From Rhodovarius crocodyli (GTDB taxonomy: Bacteria; Pseudomonadota; Alphaproteobacteria; Acetobacterales; Acetobacteraceae), in contig CAMDJV010000039.1 in NCBI GenBank assembly GCA_945901085.1, forward strand, positions 1 through 32,685: DNA of 32,685 nt, in the 5' to 3' direction. The translations under genes and the position numbers were made by a program. This document shows, in pieces, positions 23,955 to 30,859 of this stretch. The notes beneath the pieces were generated by a model. It was not told the DNA's origin. It did not search any database and saw nothing but the letters and a program-made list of their open reading frames with translations. Numbering within the stretch: the first letter of the stretch is position 1; each line of letters starts with the position of its first letter.

Positions 23955-23978
23955 TTGTCTTTGTCCTATTATGTTGAA

Positions 23979-24035
23979 GCGAGGGGCTCTGCCCCTCGCG
24001 CACCCCGCCAGGAAACTCAGTTTCCTGGACCTTCG
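23979..24035 (+). repeat. Left arm: double-hairpin repeat
   Basis: The arm holds two hairpins. The first is GCGAGGGGC (23979-23987) with GCCCCTCGC (23991-23999) and loop TCT. The second has 10-base arms, CCAGGAAACT (24008-24017) with AGTTTCCTGG (24019-24028), centred on one C. A GACCTTCG-type tail ends it. From memory, similar GC-hairpin plus AGGAAACT-hairpin units are dispersed in Acetobacteraceae genomes. Confidence 0.9.
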
Positions 24036-24212
24036 GTGTGTTTGGGATAAATACGCTATTTTAGGTATTGTTATATTTATATATTAAATAAATAAGTTAA
24101 AGATGTTGTCAAAACATAATTAATACCAACGTAAGAACTGTATTTAAAAACGGGCCATAATATTAACGCATTTATATTATAAAAGAACATCAAACAATAA
24201 TGACATCATGAT
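24036..24212. other. AT-rich island inside the nrd spacer
   Basis: By hand count 42 of 177 bases are G or C (about 24%), in sharp contrast to the surrounding high-GC genes. It contains no plausible gene. It offers several -10-like hexamers and one perfect TTGACA on the minus strand. The composition suggests foreign origin, a promoter or melting region, or protein binding. Confidence 0.85.
24083..24112 (-). promoter_or_regulatory. Candidate promoter for nrdB inside the AT island
   Basis: On the minus strand, a perfect TTGACA (24112-24107) is followed after 18 bases by TTTAAT (24088-24083). Transcription from here would run through the left arm hairpins into nrdB. Chance -10 matches are common in such AT-rich DNA. 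Confidence 0.4.
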
Positions 24213-24269
24213 CGAAGGTGCAGGAAACTGAGTTTCCTGCCGGGGTGCGCGAGGGGCAGCGCCCCTCGC
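24213..24269 (-). repeat. Right arm: double-hairpin repeat, inverted copy
   Basis: Inverted copy of the left arm. The GC hairpin is 24249-24257 with 24261-24269. The second hairpin is 24220-24229 with 24231-24240. It differs from the left arm at three bases: one in the GC-hairpin loop, and two that together replace a C-G pair by G-C at the base of the second hairpin. It begins 18 bases after the nrdA stop, so it could terminate or attenuate the nrdA transcript. Confidence 0.9.
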
Positions 24270-24286
24270 TCTTTCGCTGGCCCACC

Positions 24287-26140
24287 CTATTGGCAGGCCA
24301 AACATTCCTCATAATTGGTGCTGTTTTCCGCGCCAGGCAGGATATCCATCGCCACCGGCTGCGGCACATGGGCTGCCATGATATCTCCCTGGCCCACCAC
24401 TTTCTCGCTGATCGCATCCGCGCGTTGGATCGACAGCGAGCGGCAGTAATACAGCGATTTCATGCCCCGCTTCCACGCCAGCATATGGATCTGGTGCAGG
24501 TCGCGCTTATGCACATTTGCGGGCAGGAACAGGTTCACCGATTGCGACTGGCAGATATAGGGCGTGCGGTCGGCCGCATGTTCAATCACCCAGCGCTGGT
24601 CGAGTTCGAAGGCGGTCTTGTAGGTCGCGCGCTCCTGGTCGTTCAGGAAGTCCAGATGCTGGACCGAGCCTTTGTTGACGGTGATCGAGTTCCAGGTGTC
24701 GTCATCATCGCGGCCGTATTTCTGCAACACCTTGGCCAGTGCCGGGCTACGGACGATGAAACTGCCTGAGAGTGTCTTGTGGTTGTACACATTGGCCGCG
24801 ATCGGCTCGATGCCAGGCGCTGCGCCGCCGCAGATGATCGAGATCGAGGCGGTGGGCGCAATGGCGATCTTGTTCGAGAACCGCTCCATGAAGCCATATT
24901 CGGCCGCATCCGGGCAGGGCCCGCGCTCTTCCGCCAATTGGCGCGAGGCTGCATCTGCCTGTTCGCGGATGTGGCGGAACATTTTTTTGTTCCAAACCTT
25001 CGCCACCACACTCTCGAACGGCACGTTCAGCGCCTGCAGGAAGCTGTGGAAGCCCATGACGCCGAGACCGACCGAGCGCTCGCGCATCGCCGAGTAGCGC
25101 GCCTTGGCCATGCTGTCCGGTGCGGTATCGATGAAATTCTGCAGCACATTATCCAGGAAGCGCATTACATCGGCGATGAAGCGCGGGTCATCCTTCCACT
25201 GCATCCAGGTGTCGAGGTTCAGCGAGGAGAGGCAGCACACCGCGGTGCGCTGCTCACCATGCTGGTCGATGCCGGTCGGCAGGGTGATTTCCGAGCAGAG
25301 GTTGGAGGTCTTGACCTCCAACCCGGCCAGCTTGTGGTGCTCGGGGCGCGCATTGTTCACGGCGTCGGAGTAGATGATGTATGGCTCGCCCGTTTCGATC
25401 CGTGCCGTGAGGATGCGAATCCACAGCGAGCGGGCAGAAACGGTGCGCACCACCGCATTGTCCTTGGGCGAGAGCAGCGCCCAAGCCTCATCGCCCTCCA
25501 CGGCGCGCATGAAAGCATCCGACAGCAGGATCCCGTGATGCAGGTTCAGCGCCTTGCGATTCGGGTCACCACCGGTGGGGCGACGAATTTCGATAAATTC
25601 CTCGATCTCCGGGTGGTGCACCGGCAAATAGACGGCGGCCGAACCGCGCCGCAGCGAGCCCTGCGAAATCGCCAGGGTGAGCGAATCCATCACCCGGATG
25701 AAGGGCACGATGCCGGAGGTCTTGCCGTTCTGGCCCACCTTCTCGCCCAGCGAGCGCAGGTTACCCCAATAGGAGCCAATGCCACCGCCCTTCGAGGCCA
25801 GCCAGACATTCTCATTCCACAGCCCCACGATCGAATCGAGGCTGTCATTGGCTTCGTTCAGAAAGCAGGAAATCGGCAGCCCGCGTGTCGTACCCCCGTT
25901 CGACAGCACAGGCGTGGCCGGCATGAACCAAAGCTTGCTGATGTAATCATAGATGCGCTGGGCATGGGCAGCGTCATCGCCATAGGCCGAGGCCACGCGG
26001 GCAAAGAGATCCTGGTAGGATTCGCCGGGCAGCAGATAGCGGTCATCCAGCGTCGCCCGACCGAAATCGGTCAGCAGCGCATCGCGCGAGCGGTCAATCT
26101 GCACCGGATGGTGGCCCTGAAGCTGAATCGCATCAAACAC
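24287..26140 (-). CDS. nrdA: Class I ribonucleotide reductase, alpha (catalytic) subunit
   Basis: 617 residues from the GTG at 26140, which has AGGGGG seven bases upstream. It reduces ribonucleoside diphosphates using the radical from NrdB. Visible: Cys92 (PISCFLNEAND) and Cys302/303 (TAVCCLSSLNL) in the positions of the redox pair; Cys282 and Glu284 in SNLCSEITLP, the thiyl radical and catalytic Glu; the Tyr pair in KSLYYCRSLS; and C-terminal shuttle cysteines (YEECLACQ, Cys613 and Cys616). The N-terminus is about 130 residues shorter than in E. coli, leaving no room for the ATP-cone activity site. Upstream are NrdR-like boxes. Confidence 0.97.
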   Translation of the reverse strand: MFDAIQLQGHHPVQIDRSRDALLTDFGRATLDDRYLLPGESYQDLFARVASAYGDDAAHAQRIYDYISKLWFMPATPVLSNGGTTRGLPISCFLNEANDSLDSIVGLWNENVWLASKGGGIGSYWGNLRSLGEKVGQNGKTSGIVPFIRVMDSLTLAISQGSLRRGSAAVYLPVHHPEIEEFIEIRRPTGGDPNRKALNLHHGILLSDAFMRAVEGDEAWALLSPKDNAVVRTVSARSLWIRILTARIETGEPYIIYSDAVNNARPEHHKLAGLEVKTSNLCSEITLPTGIDQHGEQRTAVCCLSSLNLDTWMQWKDDPRFIADVMRFLDNVLQNFIDTAPDSMAKARYSAMRERSVGLGVMGFHSFLQALNVPFESVVAKVWNKKMFRHIREQADAASRQLAEERGPCPDAAEYGFMERFSNKIAIAPTASISIICGGAAPGIEPIAANVYNHKTLSGSFIVRSPALAKVLQKYGRDDDDTWNSITVNKGSVQHLDFLNDQERATYKTAFELDQRWVIEHAADRTPYICQSQSVNLFLPANVHKRDLHQIHMLAWKRGMKSLYYCRSLSIQRADAISEKVVGQGDIMAAHVPQPVAMDILPGAENSTNYEECLACQ

Positions 26141-26192
26141 GTCTAATCCCCCTGAATCCCCGGTTTCCGACAATGACCAAAACCGAGGCGCG

Positions 26193-26208
26193 CCACAAGA
26201 TATAGTCT
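26193..26208 (-). promoter_or_regulatory. NrdR-box-like site 1 upstream of nrdA
   Basis: CCACAAGATATAGTCT matches the 16-base NrdR box consensus (acaCWATATATWGtgt) at 13 positions by my alignment. It is 53 bases upstream of the nrdA start. NrdR is the ATP/dATP-sensing repressor of bacterial ribonucleotide reductase genes; nrdR itself is not in the window. Confidence 0.6.
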
Positions 26209-26224
26209 TACCTGCCACCGCCTC

Positions 26225-26240
26225 CCACCACATACAGCGT
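26225..26240 (-). promoter_or_regulatory. NrdR-box-like site 2 upstream of nrdA
   Basis: CCACCACATACAGCGT matches the same consensus at 11 of 16 positions. Its start is 32 bases from that of site 1, about three helical turns, which is the usual spacing of paired NrdR boxes. The weaker match is supported mainly by this spacing. Confidence 0.45.
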
Positions 26241-26466
26241 CGGAAGGCTTTGTCCACAGGCCAGCCAGAATGCTAGGATGACCGCCAATGTTCGCTGATC
26301 GTTCTAGTGTGGCATCTCTGCCGCAGCGTTCAAGGGTTATTTCCAAGGGGCAGGGACCACATCCCGCCATGGCTCGCCAGGGGTGTTTTCGGCCTGCCCC
26401 CGGCATTCACGGCCTTGCACGCAATCCACAGGCTGCGTCACTCTGGCCTGCCCTGGAGATACCGCC

Positions 26467-27438
26467 ATGCCAAGCCGCCGCGCCGCATTTTCCCTGCCTT
26501 TCCTGGCCAGCCCGGCCTTGGCGCAGAGCGCCACATGGCCGCAAAGGCCAGTGCGAATCGTCGTGCCCTTCGGCACCGGTGGCGGGACGGACATCACAAC
26601 CCGGCTGATCGCGCCCAGGCTCGCCGATATTCTCGGCCAACCGGTGGTGCTGGAAAACCGCCCCGGCGCCGGCGGTGTGGTCGGCACCGATGCGGTGGCC
26701 AAATCGGCGCCTGACGGCTCGGTCTTTGTGCTCTCCACCCTCTCGCCCATTGGGCTGTCGCCCGGGCTGCCGGCCCCCATGCCCTTTGACCCCTTGCGCG
26801 ACCTTGTGCCGGTGGCGCCCACCGCCTTCGTGCCCATCGGGCTGGCGGTGACCACCCGCGGCCTCGATTCGCGAATCGCGGCCGACTTCATCGCCCGGCT
26901 GCGCGCCGAGCCCGACCGGTTCCAGTACGGCAGCAGTGGTATTGGAACCTCTGGCCATATCGCCTGTGCCACCTTTCTCATTCAGGCCGGCGCGCGGGCG
27001 GTGCATGTGCCCTATCGCGGCGGCGGGCAGGTCTATGCCGCCCTCTCCTCGGGTGAGATCCATTTCTGTGCCGATATCCCAGCCCTGCTGAAGCCCATGC
27101 AGGATGCCGGTAATGCCCGGGCCCTTTTTGTCGCCACCGAACAGCGCTCCAACCTCCTGCCCGAGACACCCACGGCGGCCGAGGCTGGCCTGCCCGATTA
27201 CAAGGCTTACTCCTGGTACGGTTTCTTCGCCCCCGCTGGCACGCCGCGCGCCATTGTGGAGCGTATGGCGGCGGCGACCGAGCAGGCCCTGGCCGACCCC
27301 ATTGTGCAGGCCCGCTATAATGAGTTGGGCACGCCCGCCATGCGCGGCTTCACCCCAGACCGCTTCGCTGCCTATGTGCGTGACGAGGTGGCCTATTGGG
27401 TCCCTCGCGTGCGGGCGCTGGGTATTCGGGCGGAGTGA
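26467..27438 (+). CDS. Tripartite tricarboxylate transporter (Bug-type) substrate-binding protein
   Basis: 323 residues. The signal MPSRRAAFSLPFLASPALA precedes mature sequence WPQRPVRIVVPFGTGGGTD. It continues ENRPGAGGVVGTDAVAKSAP, FQYGSSGIGTSGHIACATF and VHVPYRGGGQVYAALSSG, all diagnostic of the family. It is a periplasmic receptor with unknown ligand and no permease nearby. GGAG lies eight bases before the ATG at 26467; an upstream in-frame ATG at 26383 would destroy the signal. It is divergent from nrdA. Its stop codon abuts the stop of the convergent gene with no gap. Confidence 0.92.
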   Translation: MPSRRAAFSLPFLASPALAQSATWPQRPVRIVVPFGTGGGTDITTRLIAPRLADILGQPVVLENRPGAGGVVGTDAVAKSAPDGSVFVLSTLSPIGLSPGLPAPMPFDPLRDLVPVAPTAFVPIGLAVTTRGLDSRIAADFIARLRAEPDRFQYGSSGIGTSGHIACATFLIQAGARAVHVPYRGGGQVYAALSSGEIHFCADIPALLKPMQDAGNARALFVATEQRSNLLPETPTAAEAGLPDYKAYSWYGFFAPAGTPRAIVERMAAATEQALADPIVQARYNELGTPAMRGFTPDRFAAYVRDEVAYWVPRVRALGIRAE

Positions 27439-27888
27439 TCACTCACGCGGTATCGCCGCCAGATGCGGCGCGAGTTCCGCCAGCGGCAACTGCGTCAGAT
27501 CCTTATTGAGCGAACCGCGCAGTTTTTGCCGGGCGGCATCGCCCAAGGCTGCGCGCAAATCGCCCAGAAAGGCGGGCGGGGCGACCAGAAACAAATGGGC
27601 GTAAAGCGCCCCCGTGGCCGCCTCATCCAGCCGTGCGGCGAGGCGCCGGGCGAAGGCGGCCTTGGCCGCGCGATGCGGATCGAACCGGGGCTCTATGGCA
27701 TGGCGCGTGGTGCCCATGCTCTCACGCACTCGCCCCGGTCTTTCGCTGCCCTGATCATGCGAGGCCGGGTTGACCTCGTCCGAGGCTTCCGCGCTGCGTT
27801 CTACCCAGCCAGCGCCCTGGCGCCGGGCTTCGAAGATCCGGGCATGCTGGGCATCGGCGACCAGCGCCCATTGCGTCTCTGACGTCAT
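27439..27888 (-). CDS. Host attachment family protein (baeRF/eRF1-like)
   Basis: 149 residues, cytosolic, without a signal peptide. The start TQWALVADAQHARIFEARR is the characteristic first strand of the family annotated as 'protein required for attachment to host cells'. Also visible are GTTRHAIEPRFDPHRAAKAA and LYAHLFLVAPPAFLGDLRAA, then LRGSLNKDLTQLPLAEL at the C-terminus, which fits the family's LNKDLT-like signature. The fold resembles archaeal/eukaryal release factor eRF1 domains. The name comes from an old phenotype and says little about the biochemical role, which is unknown. It converges on the Bug gene, and the two stop codons form TGATCA. Confidence 0.88.
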   Translation of the reverse strand: MTSETQWALVADAQHARIFEARRQGAGWVERSAEASDEVNPASHDQGSERPGRVRESMGTTRHAIEPRFDPHRAAKAAFARRLAARLDEAATGALYAHLFLVAPPAFLGDLRAALGDAARQKLRGSLNKDLTQLPLAELAPHLAAIPRE

Positions 27889-27961
27889 CGGCCCTGCACT
27901 CCCCTGTCGTTACAACCAGGGAAGCAGGGACAGATCGGCGCCTGCAGCGCCATGATTTAGG

Positions 27962-29599
27962 TCAAGCCGCGCGGATCACCGGTGCGGGGAGGCCCTTGAT
28001 CATCACATTCACGCAGGCCGGCTTGCCGCTGGCAAAGGCGCGTTCAAGCGCTGGCGCGAGCTCTGCCGCCGCCTCCACGAATTCGCCATGGCCACCCAGG
28101 GCCACCGCCACCAGGTCATAGCGCGTGGCATTCGCCAATTCGCAGCCATGCGCGCGGGCGGTGCCATAGTCGCGCAGCTGAATCTGGTGCTCGGCATTCC
28201 AGCATGAATCATTGCCGACCACGGCAACAAAGGGCAGGCCATGCCGCACTGCTGTGTCGAATTCCGCCATATGGAAGCCGAAAGTGCCATCGCCCATCAC
28301 CGCGAGCACCCGCTGGCCGGGTCGGGCCGCGCTGGCGGCAATGGCGAAGGGCAGGCCCGCGCCTATCGCCCCTGCCACGCCATTGACCAGCCGCGCACCA
28401 CCCGCCGGCGCGCGCAGCATGGCCTGCAGCCATTGGCCGATCTCGCCGCCATCGGCCACCAGAATGTCGCCATCACGTAGCCAGGGGCGCAGCGCATGGC
28501 CCAGTGTGACCGGGTGGATGGGGCCCTCTGGGGCGCCGGCCATGGCATCCCATTCGGCAGGCAGGAAATCGAGCGCCGCACGCAGCTGGGCCGCCCAGGC
28601 GGCATGGCCGGTGCTGGCCATCCCGGCCAGCGCCTGCGCGCCGGCCAGCGGCGCCGTGAGGGCCGAGAAGGCCAGGCGCTCACCCAGCCCCTGCGCGGCA
28701 CGGGCCAGGATGGCGGCATCAGGCTCCAGCACCGCCCAACGCGCGGCGGGCGAGAAGGGCGGCGTGCGGCCAAAGCCCAGGGTGAAATCCAGCGCCTTGC
28801 CAAGCAGGATGATCAGATCGGCCTCGGCGAAGAGCGGCGTGGCGGCGCGCAGGCTGGGGTCGCGCAAGCCGCGCGGGCTTTCCATCAGCAGCACCGGCAG
28901 GCCGGTCTTGGCCTCCAGGGCCGCCAGGGCCAGCATGCCCTCTGGGCTGTTCAGCGCCGGGCCGGCGCAAAGCAGCGGGCGCTCGGCCGCTTGCAGCATG
29001 GCGGCCAGGCTCCGCGCCGCCTCAGGCGCCAGGGGCATGGCGCGCGGGGCGGCCTGCGGCTGGGCCGCGGCGGGCACCACCTCGGCCTCCAGCACATCGG
29101 TGGGCAGGGAGAGATGCACAGGCCCGGGCCGGCCTTCCCGCGCCAGGGCGATGGCGCGCAGCACATCCAGGCCCAGGGTCTGCGGGTCGCGGGCCATGCG
29201 GGCGGATTTCACCAGGGGCGCTGCGGATTCGACCTGCGGCGTCTCCTGAAACGCGCCCAGGCCCAATTCCTTGATCGGCGCATGGCCGGAGAGCAGCAGC
29301 AGTGGCACCTCGCCCGCCATGGCGGTGGGCAGGCCGGCCATGGCATTGGTATGGCCCTGGCCGCCAGTCACCAGCGCCACGCCGCATTCGCCGGTCAGCC
29401 GCGCCCAGGCATCGGCCATATGCACCGCCGCAGCCTCGTGCCGAACATGGATGATATCAATGCCCTGGCCGTAGGCCGCGTCATAGACCGGCATGATGTG
29501 ATTGCCGGAGAGGCTGAACACCCGGGTCACACCCGCCTGGCGCAGCGCGGCCCAGAGGATATCGGCGCCGCGGGTGCGGGTTGTGGTGGAGATGTCCAT
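27962..29599 (-). CDS. Thiamine-diphosphate-dependent enzyme (acetolactate synthase/decarboxylase-like)
   Basis: 545 residues with the three-domain POX/AHAS fold. The pyrimidine domain has FSLSGNHIMPVYD and the cofactor-activating Glu55 in HVRHEAAAVHMADAWAR. The central domain starts near LLCAGPALNSPEG. The pyrophosphate domain has the GDG...N motif: GDGTFGFHMAEFD at 436 and GNDSCWN around 463. The family decarboxylates 2-oxo acids or related acyl donors. It could be acetolactate-synthase-like, oxalyl-CoA-decarboxylase-like or benzoylformate-like, and sequence alone does not decide. No small subunit gene (ilvN) is adjacent, which argues against the biosynthetic enzyme. AAGGA precedes the ATG by about nine bases. 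Confidence 0.88.
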   Translation of the reverse strand: MDISTTTRTRGADILWAALRQAGVTRVFSLSGNHIMPVYDAAYGQGIDIIHVRHEAAAVHMADAWARLTGECGVALVTGGQGHTNAMAGLPTAMAGEVPLLLLSGHAPIKELGLGAFQETPQVESAAPLVKSARMARDPQTLGLDVLRAIALAREGRPGPVHLSLPTDVLEAEVVPAAAQPQAAPRAMPLAPEAARSLAAMLQAAERPLLCAGPALNSPEGMLALAALEAKTGLPVLLMESPRGLRDPSLRAATPLFAEADLIILLGKALDFTLGFGRTPPFSPAARWAVLEPDAAILARAAQGLGERLAFSALTAPLAGAQALAGMASTGHAAWAAQLRAALDFLPAEWDAMAGAPEGPIHPVTLGHALRPWLRDGDILVADGGEIGQWLQAMLRAPAGGARLVNGVAGAIGAGLPFAIAASAARPGQRVLAVMGDGTFGFHMAEFDTAVRHGLPFVAVVGNDSCWNAEHQIQLRDYGTARAHGCELANATRYDLVAVALGGHGEFVEAAAELAPALERAFASGKPACVNVMIKGLPAPVIRAA

Positions 29600-30043
29600 C
29601 TGACGGTTCCTTATTTTGAGCGCATTAAAGGCGGCGGGGACGGCTTCGTCCATGCCGGCGGTTTCACATCCATCGCCGATGCTGCCCCTCCGATGGGGGG
29701 GGCAATGCATTCTAGCGAACCCTTGGCCGTCTGCATGATCGTCCCCCATGCGCCACTTCACCGCCGCGCTGGACCTGCGGCAGGGCGGGGATGAAGCCGC
29801 CCTCCACCAGGCCCTCGCAGCCCTCGGCACTGCGTGGGCGGTGCTCAAGCGCCTCGATGACGCCCCTGCCCGGGCTGAGGATCCCACTTGACCATCGGGG
29901 CCTTCCAGGCCAGGCTCGCCATCAAGGGGCACGTCGCGATCGCCCCGTGAGGCGCCAGCTGAAGCATCGCTTTTGCACATGAGCATCCGACCGGTCAGCC
30001 CATGCTGGCCACCGGCCCGATGCGTTCAACGCAGGAGCTGAGA
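29600..30043. other. Divergent intergenic region before the chromate genes
   Basis: 444 bases. It holds a hairpin at 29683-29704 (a 9-bp stem with one G-T pair, arms TGCCCCTCC and GGGGGGGCA, loop GATG) and a possible small gene at 29748-29891. A further short TTG-initiated frame overlaps its stop and reads 20 residues with G/C at almost every third position. I see no convincing promoter hexamers for either flanking transcript. Confidence 0.5.
29748..29891 (+). CDS. Possible small hypothetical protein
   Basis: 47 residues: MRHFTAALDLRQGGDEAALH, then QALAALGTAWAVLKRLDDA and PARAEDPT. About 80% of third codon positions are G or C (37 of 46 by hand count), and the product would be an amphipathic helix. 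Against it: no ribosome-binding site stands out, and I do not recognise the product. The overlapping frame after its stop raises the possibility of a frameshifted remnant of a slightly longer gene. It is on the same strand as the chromate genes, about 150 bases upstream. Confidence 0.35.
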   Translation: MRHFTAALDLRQGGDEAALHQALAALGTAWAVLKRLDDAPARAEDPT

Positions 30044-30859
30044 ATGCCAGGTTTCAACGAGGTCTCCCCGCAGCAATTGGCCCGACTGGTCGGGCTGCCG
30101 GATCAGCCCGTCATCATCGATGTTCGCACGGCGGAGGATTTCAATGCCGATCCGCGGCTGCTTCCCGGCAGCATTCGCCGTGATCACGCCCAGGCCGCCG
30201 GCTGGGCCTCCGCCATGGCCGGCCAACGCGTGGTGGTGCTGTGCCATAAGGGCAGGAAGCTCAGCCAGGGTGCCGCGGCCTGGCTGCGCCACGCCGGTGC
30301 CCAGGCTGAAAGCCTGGAAGGCGGCTTCCTGGCCTGGGCCGAGGCCGGGCTGCCCCTGGTGCCGCTCGGCGCCCTGCCGCCGCGTGATGAGTATGGCCGC
30401 ACCCTTTGGGTGACCCGCGCCCGGCCGAAGGTGGACCGTATCGCCTGCCCATGGCTGATCCGCCGCTTCATCGACCCGGGCGCCGTCTTCCTCTTCGTTG
30501 CCCCCGCCGATGTGGCGGATGTGGCCGAACGCTTTGGCGCCACGCCCTTCGATATCGAGGGCGTGCATTGGTCGCATCACGGCCCATTGTGCACCTTCGA
30601 TGTCATGCTGCGGGAATGGGGGCTGAAGACGCCGGCCCTCAGCCGCCTGGGTGCGATCATCCGCGGGGCCGACACCGCGGCGCTCGACCTGGCGCCCGAG
30701 GCTGCGGGGCTGCTGGCGATCTCGCTCGGCCTGTCGCGGATGTATCGTGATGACATGGCCCAACTCGATGCCGGCTGCGCGGTCTATGACGCGCTCTATC
30801 GCTGGTGCCGGGACGCCACGGATGAAACCCACAACTGGCCCGCAGGAAAGCCCGCATGA
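30044..30859 (+). CDS. Rhodanese-ChrB fusion, chromate resistance protein
   Basis: 271 residues in two domains. Residues 1-110 form a rhodanese-like domain with VIIDVRTAEDF and the putative active Cys67 in VVVLCHKGRKLSQG, a variant of the normal CX5R loop. Residues about 115-265 form a ChrB C-terminal domain, starting RTLWVTRARPKVDRIACPWL and continuing IRRFIDPGAVFLFVAP. ChrB proteins accompany the ChrA chromate pump and, in some species, regulate it. The sulfurtransferase part may handle oxidative or thiol stress; that is inference. The ATG at 30044 has GGAGCTGAG just upstream. It ends inside the chrA start (ATGA). Confidence 0.9.
   Translation: MPGFNEVSPQQLARLVGLPDQPVIIDVRTAEDFNADPRLLPGSIRRDHAQAAGWASAMAGQRVVVLCHKGRKLSQGAAAWLRHAGAQAESLEGGFLAWAEAGLPLVPLGALPPRDEYGRTLWVTRARPKVDRIACPWLIRRFIDPGAVFLFVAPADVADVAERFGATPFDIEGVHWSHHGPLCTFDVMLREWGLKTPALSRLGAIIRGADTAALDLAPEAAGLLAISLGLSRMYRDDMAQLDAGCAVYDALYRWCRDATDETHNWPAGKPA

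Larger units (their letters stand above)
23979..24269. mobile_element. MITE-like inverted-repeat element in the nrdA-nrdB spacer
   Basis: A 291-base unit: two 57-base arms in inverted orientation (23979-24035 and 24213-24269, 54/57 identical) around a very AT-rich 177-base core. It fills nearly the whole gap between nrdA and nrdB and has no coding frame of note. Smaller nested inverted pairs inside the core (24049-24060 with 24162-24173, 9/12; GGTATT 24064-24069 with AATACC 24122-24127) suggest that the entire unit can fold as one long imperfect hairpin. I see no target-site duplication, so mobility is inference only. Confidence 0.55.

Noticed and set aside
23955-24286. Target-site duplication flanking the nrd spacer element
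   Set aside because: Bases outside the two arms do not match in direct orientation, so transposition was not claimed as established.
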